Both the position numbers and the translations under genes were made by a program. Shown piece by piece: positions 1 through 4,165 of a stretch of 5,858 bases of DNA. This DNA comes from Clostridia bacterium (lineage in GTDB: Bacteria; Bacillota; Clostridia; Christensenellales; CAG-138): contig JAEDCW010000061.1 in the NCBI GenBank assembly GCA_016293975.1, positions 1-5,858 on the forward strand, given 5' to 3'. Position 1 is the first letter of the stretch. Every line of letters begins with the position of its first letter. Under the pieces are notes generated by a model, which had not been told where the DNA came from, made no database searches, and saw only the letters and a list, made by a program, of their open reading frames with translations.

Positions 1-440
1 ATGTAATCACAGTCAGGGAAGCGAAAAGCACCCAAGGGGGCAATAAGCTCAATGGCTCAAACGAATCTTGAAAATTGAATATAGTCGGGAACGGGCGGAT
101 GAAATTCTGCCAATAAAATACCGATATAACCTTGTATGCAAGAGGTGAAATAAATACGGTATTTTAGATAATTCCTTATCAATTTTGGTGAAATTGACCT
201 TATTTACACAAGGTGACGTGTAAATTCACTTAGCAGGAAAATGCTATGCCTTCGGGGTGTGAGTAGGTAAACACCCTAACCTTTATGGTGAGTTGGAGAA
301 ACCTGCCTTCGCTGATTTGGGGCTTAAAATCAGCTTATCTAAAATACGTGACACGTTACAAAAGCCATTGTATAGGGTACGTAAAGGGTAAAAATGTGTC
401 TCCCGATTATACGGTGAAATTATAGCTTAATAGCCGTATA
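1..440 (+). ncRNA. Candidate large ornate structured RNA (5' end may lie outside the window)
   Basis: No plausible gene occurs in either strand here, yet complementary segments are dense. An 11-bp long-range helix pairs 80-90 with 401-411, including one G-U. Inside it lie: 94-99/106-111 (one G-U, loop TGAAAT); a perfect 10-bp stem 114-123/157-166 holding a small CTTG/CAAG hairpin at 131-142; 179-185/191-197 (7 bp); 202-209/218-225 (8 bp); 233-237/302-306 enclosing 255-260/271-276; 311-318/327-334 (8 bp); and 350-354/396-400 next to the closing helix. Outside it is a hairpin 411-414/434-437. The G-U pairs become A-C on the other strand, so + is the likely sense. Size, branching and mobile-element context resemble ROOL or GOLLD RNAs, but that class is a guess. 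I see no matching U-tract terminator on + and no promoter, so both ends are uncertain. Some overlapping pairings (for example at 408-411) cannot coexist. Confidence 0.55.
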
Positions 441-473
441 AAAGCATAAGTTTAGCACTATACATATGTCATA

Positions 474-510
474 ACAAAAATGCGCCCACACTCTAACCAG
501 TGCAGGCGCA
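474..510 (-). terminator. Terminator-like hairpin facing the minus strand
   Basis: TGCGCC (481-486) pairs with GGCGCA (505-510), and CACT (489-492) pairs with AGTG (499-502), leaving a six-base loop. Read on the minus strand the stem is followed immediately by TTTTTGTT (480-473), the usual form of an intrinsic terminator. On the + strand it is followed by AACTCTCATTT, a poor U-tract. It would end a transcript entering from the right, although no minus-strand gene is visible in 511-681. It could instead be the 3' domain of the large RNA to its left. Confidence 0.5.
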
Positions 511-645
511 AACTCTCATTTCTGCAACTTTTAGCATATCCAACAGGGCACGAGTGTATTCTCTTCACCATTTACGTCGGAGGTCTAAATATTTGTGCCT
601 TGTAAGACGTGCTAAACGTCAATATTTTTACGGGTAAAAACGCCC

Positions 646-681
646 TATAAGCATACCTGCGACAGCAGGGGAAGGAATTTT
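646..681 (+). promoter_or_regulatory. Possible -10 box, leader hairpin and ribosome binding site of the 189-aa gene
   Basis: TATAAG (646-651) is a fair -10 hexamer, but the sequence 16-18 bases upstream (TATTTT region) is a poor -35. A hairpin CCTGC-GACA-GCAGG (656-669) follows, then GGGGAAGGA (668-676), so the stem slightly overlaps the ribosome binding site of the gene starting at 682. The rest of the gap (511-645) shows only a small GACG/CGTC stem near 605-619 and no gene. Confidence 0.3.
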
Positions 682-1251
682 ATGACTACATTTGAAATGC
701 TTAAAAACGCAAAGGTTAGCTTTACTCGCAAGGACAAGGACACAGGTGTCAAGACTACTATCACTCGCACTGTAGCAGAGGATAACTTTGACCACATCTG
801 CAAAGACGATGAATTTAAGCCCCTCTATGGCTGCCTCTCCGCTATCTACAAGAACGCTGTCCGTATCGCTGAAACCACCTCTGACAAGGTGCGTGAGGAC
901 AGCTCTGCAAAGCTTGACAAGGCTATCTCTGACTATCTGTCACAGGTAGGTCTGCACAGCTCATTCAAGGCACTTGTAACTATGTCCTGCAATGCAAGAC
1001 TTGCAAAACGGAACGGTGAAACCATAGCAACGCTTTGCTCTGAAAAGACCTTTATCAAAGCCGTTCTCCGTCTTACCGACCATGCTATTACTACAGGTGC
1101 GTGGACTGATGCCAAGCCCTCAAAGGATAAAGACACAACAGTTATAACAAACGTGTCATTTGTAGACTACCTCGCAATGTCTGCAAAGGCAAGGGGTATC
1201 TCTGTTGAAAAGCTGAGAGAAGAGCTTATGTCTCAGCTTATTGCAGGCTAA
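682..1251 (+). CDS. Hypothetical protein, 189 aa
   Basis: I do not recognise this protein. It is soluble, charged and mostly helical in appearance, with no signal peptide, membrane segment or catalytic motif. The first 25 residues are Lys/Thr-rich (a KDKDTG turn), and residues 50-95 look like helices rich in Ala, Lys and Asp. A Cys occurs in the SCNARLAKRNGE stretch near residue 102. The C-terminus (about 165-189) is a helix with the pattern AMSAKARGISVEKLREEL. The ATG at 682 is chosen because AAGGA lies five bases upstream. It is the first gene after the candidate structured RNA and may start the transcription unit of the small genes that follow. Reading frame and codon pattern are consistent with real coding, but the function is unknown. 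A phage or plasmid accessory role is inferred only from the neighbourhood. Confidence 0.85.
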   Translation: MTTFEMLKNAKVSFTRKDKDTGVKTTITRTVAEDNFDHICKDDEFKPLYGCLSAIYKNAVRIAETTSDKVREDSSAKLDKAISDYLSQVGLHSSFKALVTMSCNARLAKRNGETIATLCSEKTFIKAVLRLTDHAITTGAWTDAKPSKDKDTTVITNVSFVDYLAMSAKARGISVEKLREELMSQLIAG

Positions 1252-1286
1252 TCATACACATTAGCAACCAACAAAGGAGGTGTCTT

Positions 1287-1316
1287 ATGTCATTCAAGCT
1301 ACTACCTCCGCCCTGA
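1287..1316 (+). CDS. Nine-residue leader peptide candidate MSFKLLPPP
   Basis: The ATG at 1287 follows a near-perfect Shine-Dalgarno AAAGGAGG (1273-1280) by six bases, one of the best in the window. The frame is only nine codons: Met-Ser-Phe-Lys-Leu-Leu-Pro-Pro-Pro, then TGA. Three consecutive prolines before a stop codon are a known strong ribosome-stalling context that normally needs EF-P. A stack of alternative hairpins (1321-1404) follows before the next gene. The likely role is a translated regulatory leader for the 112-aa protein at 1431. The alternative is that the site is the remnant of a lost gene. It is inferred from layout only. Confidence 0.5.
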   Translation: MSFKLLPPP

Positions 1317-1430
1317 GCACGGCAGAAAACTGCTCCCGTGTTTGGTGGTCGCACGGTTCCCAGACCACTGCCACAACGCCCCTGCGACATGAGCACCGCA
1401 GGGGTAAAATTATGCTCACGGAGGTATACT
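1317..1430 (+). promoter_or_regulatory. Structured leader between the mini-ORF and the 112-aa gene
   Basis: Visible stems are GCAG/CTGC (1322-1325/1330-1333, loop AAAA), CCGTG/CACGG (1336-1340/1352-1356), GTGGTC/GACCAC (1345-1350/1363-1368), GGCAG/CTGCC (1321-1325/1368-1372) and CCCCTGC/GCAGGGG (1379-1385/1398-1404). The second and third cross each other, so they are exclusive or form a pseudoknot. The last stem stands 15 bases before GGAGG (1420-1424). The layout resembles attenuation or translational control by an upstream peptide, but no U-tract terminator is present. Confidence 0.45.
1379..1415 (+). repeat. Hairpin repeat, copy 1 (CCCCTGC / GCAGGGGTAAAATTATGC)
   Basis: A 7-bp GC stem is followed by an 18-base segment that matches 1791-1808 at 17 of 18 positions. 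The loop sequences differ in length and content while the stem is kept, which is what selection on structure would give. An ATG (1412) occurs at the same place in both copies. Here it opens an unlikely overlapping frame. Confidence 0.6.
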
Positions 1431-1769
1431 ATGGATACATTTGCACAACCAATCCACATCACCGAGGCACAGGCATACTATGCAAAGGACAGCTATCACG
1501 ACATCATCGAGGACGAGGATATTGACGATACCTGCGACCCTTTTCCGGAAGACAGCGAGTATATTGTAGTACCTAAGTGCTATGGTGGCGGTGTTATCGT
1601 CGTAGCCAATGGTATCTATGACAAGTTAATGCGTCTGTATCGCATGGCGTTCATCACAGAGAGGGAGATGTTCGACCGCCTCAAAACGATAGCTTTAGGA
1701 AGCAATAGTCCCGAAGTCTGCATGGAAGATTTTATAGAAGAGATAGGCGAAAATACCCACGCCTTCTAA
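1431..1769 (+). CDS. Acidic hypothetical protein, 112 aa
   Basis: I do not recognise the family. The start is the ATG at 1431, placed six bases after GGAGG (1420-1424). A longer frame reaching 1338 would put a conserved hairpin inside the coding region and has no ribosome site. Residues 24-43 form a strongly acidic cluster (DIIEDEDIDD... PEDSE). They are followed by a hydrophobic beta-like segment, EYIVVPKCYGGGVIVVANG (43-61), and a helical C-terminal half with ITEREMFDRLKTIA (about 79-92). There is no signal peptide or membrane span. Acidic small proteins of this kind are common among phage accessory products, and some mimic DNA, but nothing here proves that. Its leader contains the Pro-Pro-Pro mini-ORF and stacked hairpins, so its expression is probably regulated after transcription starts. 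Confidence 0.8.
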   Translation: MDTFAQPIHITEAQAYYAKDSYHDIIEDEDIDDTCDPFPEDSEYIVVPKCYGGGVIVVANGIYDKLMRLYRMAFITEREMFDRLKTIALGSNSPEVCMEDFIEEIGENTHAF

Positions 1770-1774
1770 CCACC

Positions 1775-1808
1775 ACCCCTGCCCACCACAGCAGGGGTAA
1801 ACTTATGC
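1775..1808 (+). repeat. Hairpin repeat, copy 2 (ACCCCTGC / GCAGGGGTAAACTTATGC)
   Basis: An 8-bp perfect stem (1775-1782 with 1791-1798, loop CCACCACA) begins five bases after the stop codon of the 112-aa gene. Only AAACTTATG follows the stem, so it is not an intrinsic terminator. It may protect the 3' end of one message or act as the leader element of the 51-aa gene at 1869. Confidence 0.6.
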
Positions 1809-1868
1809 CCAAACTCTCCGCACGAGGTGAGCAAGAACACCATCACACTAAAACAAGGAGGTGACACT

Positions 1869-2024
1869 ATGTCACAGCGTTCTATCAATGCAGCATACTC
1901 ACTGTATCGCTCATACATTGAGCAGGGCAAGTATGACCTTGCCAAGACTACATACGAACGATACCTTGACAAGGTATCTGTTAATATGCTTGAGGTAGCC
2001 ATCTATGACTACATCATAGGCTAA
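1869..2024 (+). CDS. Single-TPR-like microprotein, 51 aa
   Basis: The start is the ATG at 1869 behind AAGGAGGTGA (1856-1865), an excellent ribosome site. Residues of about 7-34 (AAYSLYRSYIEQGKYDLAKT..., then TYERYLDK) follow the tetratricopeptide pattern of two antiparallel helices: the central tyrosine, then Gly at the turn, Tyr two residues later, Ala in helix B and a Tyr/Leu end. A third helix of about 16 residues (VSVNMLEVAIYDYIIG) could be the usual solvating helix. One TPR motif alone is usually too little for a stable superhelix, so it may dimerise or add to a partner protein. The TPR call is my reading of the pattern and not a search result. The gene stands alone between two structured leaders. 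Confidence 0.75.
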   Translation: MSQRSINAAYSLYRSYIEQGKYDLAKTTYERYLDKVSVNMLEVAIYDYIIG

Positions 2025-2143
2025 TCACAGCACGTTCACAGGGTCGGGTTAAACCGCCCACCGCCGTTCAGCTCCGTGCAACAGTGCGGGGACGGCTGAC
2101 CGTCCAGCTCATGACACTAAACCGAGCAGAAAGGAAAATTATT
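2025..2143 (+). promoter_or_regulatory. GC-rich structured leader of the 55-aa gene
   Basis: This gap is richer in GC than its surroundings. It can form GCACG/CGTGC (2030-2034/2075-2079) enclosing a GGTT-AA-ACC pairing near 2046-2055, then a tight 6-bp hairpin GGACGG-CTGA-CCGTCC (2090-2105). The ribosome site AAAGGA (2130-2135) lies beyond it. No U-tract follows the hairpins, so control of translation or message stability is more likely than termination. Confidence 0.4.
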
Positions 2144-2311
2144 ATGCCTACATTATTCACACTTGGTTGCCACTCTCGTTCTGAAATCATTCTCCGTCGT
2201 TCAGACGACGACACCACCGCCCTTATCCGGTTCAACGGTCATCTCTACGCTGCACCTTGGAAACGGTTCTCTGTAGAGAACTTTACTTGTCCTTTGTCTT
2301 TAATTGACTAA
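2144..2311 (+). CDS. Hypothetical protein, 55 aa
   Basis: I do not recognise this protein. The ATG at 2144 lies eight bases after AAAGGA; an upstream in-frame start near 2084 has no ribosome site and falls inside the leader hairpin. The product is small and looks mainly beta-stranded: MPTLFTLG, SEIILRRS, TALIRFNGHLYAAPW and a short tail FSVENFTCPLSLID. Two cysteines (residues 9 and 49) and a single Trp are present, without a metal-binding spacing. The alternating hydrophobic pattern would suit a small barrel or sheet. It is the last of four small genes, each with its own structured leader. The copy of the AT-rich motif at 2315 begins four bases after its stop codon. Confidence 0.7.
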   Translation: MPTLFTLGCHSRSEIILRRSDDDTTALIRFNGHLYAAPWKRFSVENFTCPLSLID

Positions 2312-2314
2312 GGC

Positions 2315-2331
2315 AAATACATATTAGAAAG
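2315..2331 (+). repeat. AT-rich pre-start motif, copy 1 (AAATACATATTAGAAAG)
   Basis: This is the first of four occurrences of ATACATATT(A/T)(G/A)AAAGG-like sequence. The copies at 2315-2331 and 2950-2966 are identical over 17 bases. In the other three the AAAGG end serves as the ribosome site of a gene starting 10-12 bases later. Here it is followed by GTGAGGCGAGTCC and only ATG-CAC-TAA, so it stands at the head of a non-coding stretch. Confidence 0.6.
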
Positions 2332-2551
2332 TGAGGCGAGTCCAATGCACTAACTATGGTCCAAGTGCCAGCGACCCTGAAATAGCGGCACGGCTCTGAC
2401 CAATACGACAGTCCTACCGTCCGATGTACGTTCCGCACTTGGTAACTGCGGAGTCGATAATCGTAAGCGGTAAATCTGAACTGGGCTGGTCGATTGGCTG
2501 AGTTTTGAGTGAAAAAAGACAAGTCCGTGGTGGACTTGGGGAGGAAATGCT
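2332..2551 (+). ncRNA. Structured non-coding stretch with alternative pairings
   Basis: No believable gene is present on either strand. TGGTC (2357-2361) pairs with GACCA (2398-2402) and GTGCC (2365-2369) with GGCAC (2387-2391), giving one long hairpin. Alternatively CCAAGTGC (2361-2368) pairs perfectly with GCACTTGG (2435-2442). The two forms exclude each other. A 7-bp hairpin CAAGTCC/GGACTTG (2520-2526/2532-2538) stands directly before GGGGAGG. Preceded by GAAAAAAGA, it also looks like a minus-strand terminator. It could be a small RNA, a switching leader for the 27-aa frame at 2552, or the relic of a lost gene. Confidence 0.4.
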
Positions 2552-2635
2552 ATGAAAAAGCTCACTCAAGCGGTTTGCAGACACCGCCTTGCTAAAAGTC
2601 TGACAACTGCAAAAGGACTGATTCCAATGCCCTAA
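2552..2635 (+). CDS. Possible basic 27-aa peptide
   Basis: The ATG at 2552 follows GGGGAGG (2538-2544) by seven bases, and the frame starts MKKLTQAVCRHRLAKSL and ends IPMP before TAA. It is basic (five Lys, three Arg), with one His and one Cys. Its first 14 bases (ATGAAAAAGCTC, then A/G, then C) match those of the gene at 3361 except one. It could be a leader peptide for the membrane protein at 2728 or a small free peptide. However, the same bases also form paired stems (GCGGT/ACCGC, 2570-2574/2583-2587), so they may be non-coding. Nothing identifies a function. Confidence 0.35.
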   Translation: MKKLTQAVCRHRLAKSLTTAKGLIPMP

Positions 2636-2727
2636 CAAACGTGCGGTTTCAGCGAGGCACCGCCACAAACAACAACCTCGCTCCCAACAGCGAAAGCTGT
2701 CAAATCAAAATTCTGGAGGTAATCAAA
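2636..2727 (+). promoter_or_regulatory. Structured leader of the 100-aa membrane protein
   Basis: GCGGT/ACCGC (2643-2647/2659-2663) and AGCGAGG/CCTCGCT (2651-2657/2676-2682) interlock, so they are alternative or pseudoknotted. A perfect 5-bp hairpin with a GAAA tetraloop (ACAGC-GAAA-GCTGT, 2687-2700) follows. The ribosome site GGAGG (2715-2719) is left free. The GAAA loop is a GNRA loop, a class that often docks into a receptor helix. Confidence 0.4.
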
Positions 2728-3030
2728 ATGAAAACTGCAAAACGCAAACACCGCTACATGACCGCCGACACACACGCTTGTGTCCTTGGTCTGGTTCTTG
2801 CAACCATCACACTCTTTGCCCTATGCCGTTACCTCGGCATTGAGGACATAACCGGAGTTCTGCTTTTCCCCACGCTTTTTATATATCCAATCCTGCGTTG
2901 TGCATATGATTGGATTTTCGTAATCTATGCGGTTGTTTCGACAACTGCAAAATACATATTAGAAAGGTTGGTTAATTATGTTGGTGTATCTAAAAGACAT
3001 ATTCGCAATGATAATAGCAATCTTGCTTAA
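2728..3030 (+). CDS. Small multi-span membrane protein, 100 aa
   Basis: The ATG at 2728 lies eight bases after GGAGG. The first 16 residues are basic (KTAKRKHR), which by the positive-inside rule should remain in the cytoplasm. Hydrophobic segments follow at about 17-36 (ACVLGLVLATITLFALCRYL), 41-59 (ITGVLLFPTLFIYPILRCA) and a shorter one at 61-73 (DWIFVIYAVVSTT), so two or three helices cross the membrane. The tail (75-100) is hydrophilic and basic. The last 53 bases overlap the next gene in another frame, and the tail is encoded partly by the AT-rich pre-start motif. The original C-terminus may therefore have been replaced when these pieces were joined. I recognise no family. Holin-like or superinfection-exclusion roles are possible for small phage membrane proteins, but nothing specific supports either. 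Confidence 0.75.
   Translation: MKTAKRKHRYMTADTHACVLGLVLATITLFALCRYLGIEDITGVLLFPTLFIYPILRCAYDWIFVIYAVVSTTAKYILERLVNYVGVSKRHIRNDNSNLA
2950..2966 (+). repeat. AT-rich pre-start motif, copy 2
   Basis: Identical to copy 1 over 17 bases, but located inside the end of the 100-aa gene. AGAAAGG (2961-2967) is the ribosome site for the ATG at 2978. Confidence 0.6.
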
Positions 3031-3142
3031 CGTTGCGATTGGCTATTTCTTCGGTAGTCATATGGGTTACGCAATGGCTATCGTAACTGCATTCTTTCTC
3101 ATTGGTAAAATCATAACAGGAGGTGAACATCGTCATGGCTGA
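2978..3142 (+). CDS. Two-helix membrane microprotein, 54 aa
   Basis: The product has two clear hydrophobic segments, about residues 8-25 (IFAMIIAILLNVAIGYFF) and 30-47 (GYAMAIVTAFFLIGKIIT), joined by a short GSHM turn. A hydrophilic tail (GGEHRHG) follows. This hairpin topology and length resemble small phage membrane proteins in general, holins included, but no specific family is evident. The start is supported by AGAAAGG ten bases upstream within the recurring motif. The gene begins 53 bases before the end of the 100-aa membrane gene, in the +1 frame. It overlaps the following gene by eight bases (ATGGCTGA), so the downstream ribosome site AGGAGG lies inside it and translation is probably coupled. 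Its clean amphipathic pattern makes chance unlikely despite the small size. Confidence 0.65.
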   Translation: MLVYLKDIFAMIIAILLNVAIGYFFGSHMGYAMAIVTAFFLIGKIITGGEHRHG

Positions 3143-3311
3143 ATACTATCGTCAGGAGCTCGCAATGTTGCAGAAGCAGCTTGCAGACCTCAACACTAAT
3201 CTCATAGCTGCAACAAGCAAATATGAGACAAAGCTTATCAAAGACCGCATCTCAGTGGTCAAGGCTGAAATCTCCCTTTGCAAGCGAGACCTTGCAAGGG
3301 AAAGTGCTTAA
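3135..3311 (+). CDS. Coiled-coil microprotein, 58 aa
   Basis: The ATG at 3135 is preferred over an in-frame GTG at 3123, because that GTG lies within the ribosome site AGGAGGTGA. The protein is almost entirely one helix or a helical hairpin: residues 4-24 (YYRQELAMLQKQLADLNTNL) and 32-57 (ETKLIKDRISVVKAEISLC then KRDLARES). Leucine and isoleucine heptad spacing is typical of short coiled coils, with a likely turn near the ATSKYE stretch (about 26-31). It is rich in Lys, Glu and Gln, with one Cys. The eight-base overlap with the two-helix membrane gene suggests joint synthesis and possibly a shared complex, by analogy with small phage protein pairs. The family is not recognised. Confidence 0.7.
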   Translation: MAEYYRQELAMLQKQLADLNTNLIAATSKYETKLIKDRISVVKAEISLCKRDLARESA

Positions 3312-3334
3312 TCGCAAATCCAAAAATCCACCAC

Positions 3335-3350
3335 ATACATATTTGAAAGG
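3335..3350 (+). repeat. AT-rich pre-start motif, copy 3 (ATACATATTTGAAAGG)
   Basis: Differs from copies 1 and 2 at one base in the shared 15. Its GAAAGGA end is the ribosome site for the ATG at 3361. It sits in the 49-base gap after the coiled-coil gene. Confidence 0.6.
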
Positions 3351-3360
3351 AAATGATATC

Positions 3361-4164
3361 ATGAAAAAGCTCGCAGAAATCAAGGCAATGCTCAACAACC
3401 TCGGCAGAGACAGCTTCAAAACCAAAGAGGTCGCTATCATAATTGGGTCTACAGTAACTGCAATTAACCAATGTCTCATCTCTCACGATGATCTGAAACC
3501 TGCAATTCAGAATGGCGGTTCTATAGGATACATCTGGACAAAAGCAGAGATTATCAGATATGTTAATAGCTGTTTCGGAGATTCAAATATGTTGACAACA
3601 AGAGAAGCAATCAAGTATCTTGGTATTCCATACAGCACAATGAGTTATTATATCAAGAACAAAATAATAACTCCCGATTTTGTGGGCAGTGGAAAAATTC
3701 CTAACCGCTTTTCCAAAGATACCCTCGACAAGTTCAAGGAATACCTTGACAGTAAATCTGAAATATCAGAACCTACAGCACCAATCGCCCCCATAACCGC
3801 AGCCTCTGTTTCCGCTCCTGTCGAGTACGTCAGCCCGATTGACACACTCATTGCCATAGATAAGACAATCAACGAAGACCCTAACGTCAAGGCTTACTAC
3901 GAAATGCGGAACCGGTTTGAGCAGATGAATGAGGTTGCGCTACAGAAGCTCTTCAAGCCCCTGCTTGAGCGGTTTAAATTCGCATACATCTGCAAATGTA
4001 TTCCTGAGATACAGAGTCAGATGTTGACCTGCATTGCAAAAGGCAAACTCAAAGGTATGAGCAAATACGGAATGGATTTTAATGCATTCTTGAAGTTGAT
4101 TAAGTTTGCTCACGATAACTGCTGCCCTCTCGATGCAATAGACGACCAGAAGGAGGTGAACTGA
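3361..4164 (+). CDS. Tandem helix-turn-helix DNA-binding protein, 267 aa
   Basis: This is the clearest functional call. Residues about 77-130 (MLTTREAIKYLGIPYSTMSY... then IPNRFSKDTLDKFKEYL) match the excisionase/MerR-like helix-turn-helix pattern: a T-x-x-E-A-x-x-Y-L-G-I helix, a recognition helix with S-T, a small beta wing and a closing helix. Residues about 18-70 (SFKTKEVAIIIGSTVTAINQ... GYIWTKAEIIRYVNS) show a weaker version of the same fold. The two are thus arranged in tandem and may read adjacent half-sites. A Pro/Ala linker (about 136-158) leads to a helical C-terminal region (160-267) with three cysteines clustered near 211-224 and two at 254-255, which I do not recognise. The start at 3361 follows AAAGGA by nine bases. 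It is probably a regulator, replication or partition factor, or recombination accessory protein of the element, and is coupled to the gene at 4166. Confidence 0.8.
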   Translation: MKKLAEIKAMLNNLGRDSFKTKEVAIIIGSTVTAINQCLISHDDLKPAIQNGGSIGYIWTKAEIIRYVNSCFGDSNMLTTREAIKYLGIPYSTMSYYIKNKIITPDFVGSGKIPNRFSKDTLDKFKEYLDSKSEISEPTAPIAPITAASVSAPVEYVSPIDTLIAIDKTINEDPNVKAYYEMRNRFEQMNEVALQKLFKPLLERFKFAYICKCIPEIQSQMLTCIAKGKLKGMSKYGMDFNAFLKLIKFAHDNCCPLDAIDDQKEVN

Positions 4165-4165
4165 T

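Noticed and set aside
77..90. AATATAGTCGGGA resembling the S element (P7) of group I introns
   Set aside because: No partner R element (GACTA-type) or Q/P core was found upstream, and the same bases pair better with 401-411. A group I intron is not supported.
401..440. Hairpin around TATACGG...CCGTATA as a group II intron domain V
   Set aside because: It lacks the AGC triad, the two-base bulge and a GNRA-capped 34-base layout, and no intron-encoded protein is near.
1412..1525. 37-codon frame from the ATG in hairpin repeat copy 1
   Set aside because: It overlaps the better-supported 112-aa gene, uses the stem as its ribosome site and has a shadow-like His/Arg/Gly-rich end.
1805..1864. 19-codon frame from the ATG in hairpin repeat copy 2
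   Set aside because: The ribosome site would be only the AGGGG of the stem, and the composition (His-rich, ending in the ribosome site of the next gene) looks like a chance frame.
2356..2445. Frame that would become 29 codons if its internal TAG were read through
   Set aside because: There is no ribosome site, and the bases are taken up by strong complementary stems. One TAG is no evidence for recoding.
2283..2668. Several open frames on the minus strand across the non-coding stretch
   Set aside because: They overlap each other, lack ribosome sites and have no coherent protein pattern. The stretch is better explained as structured non-coding DNA.
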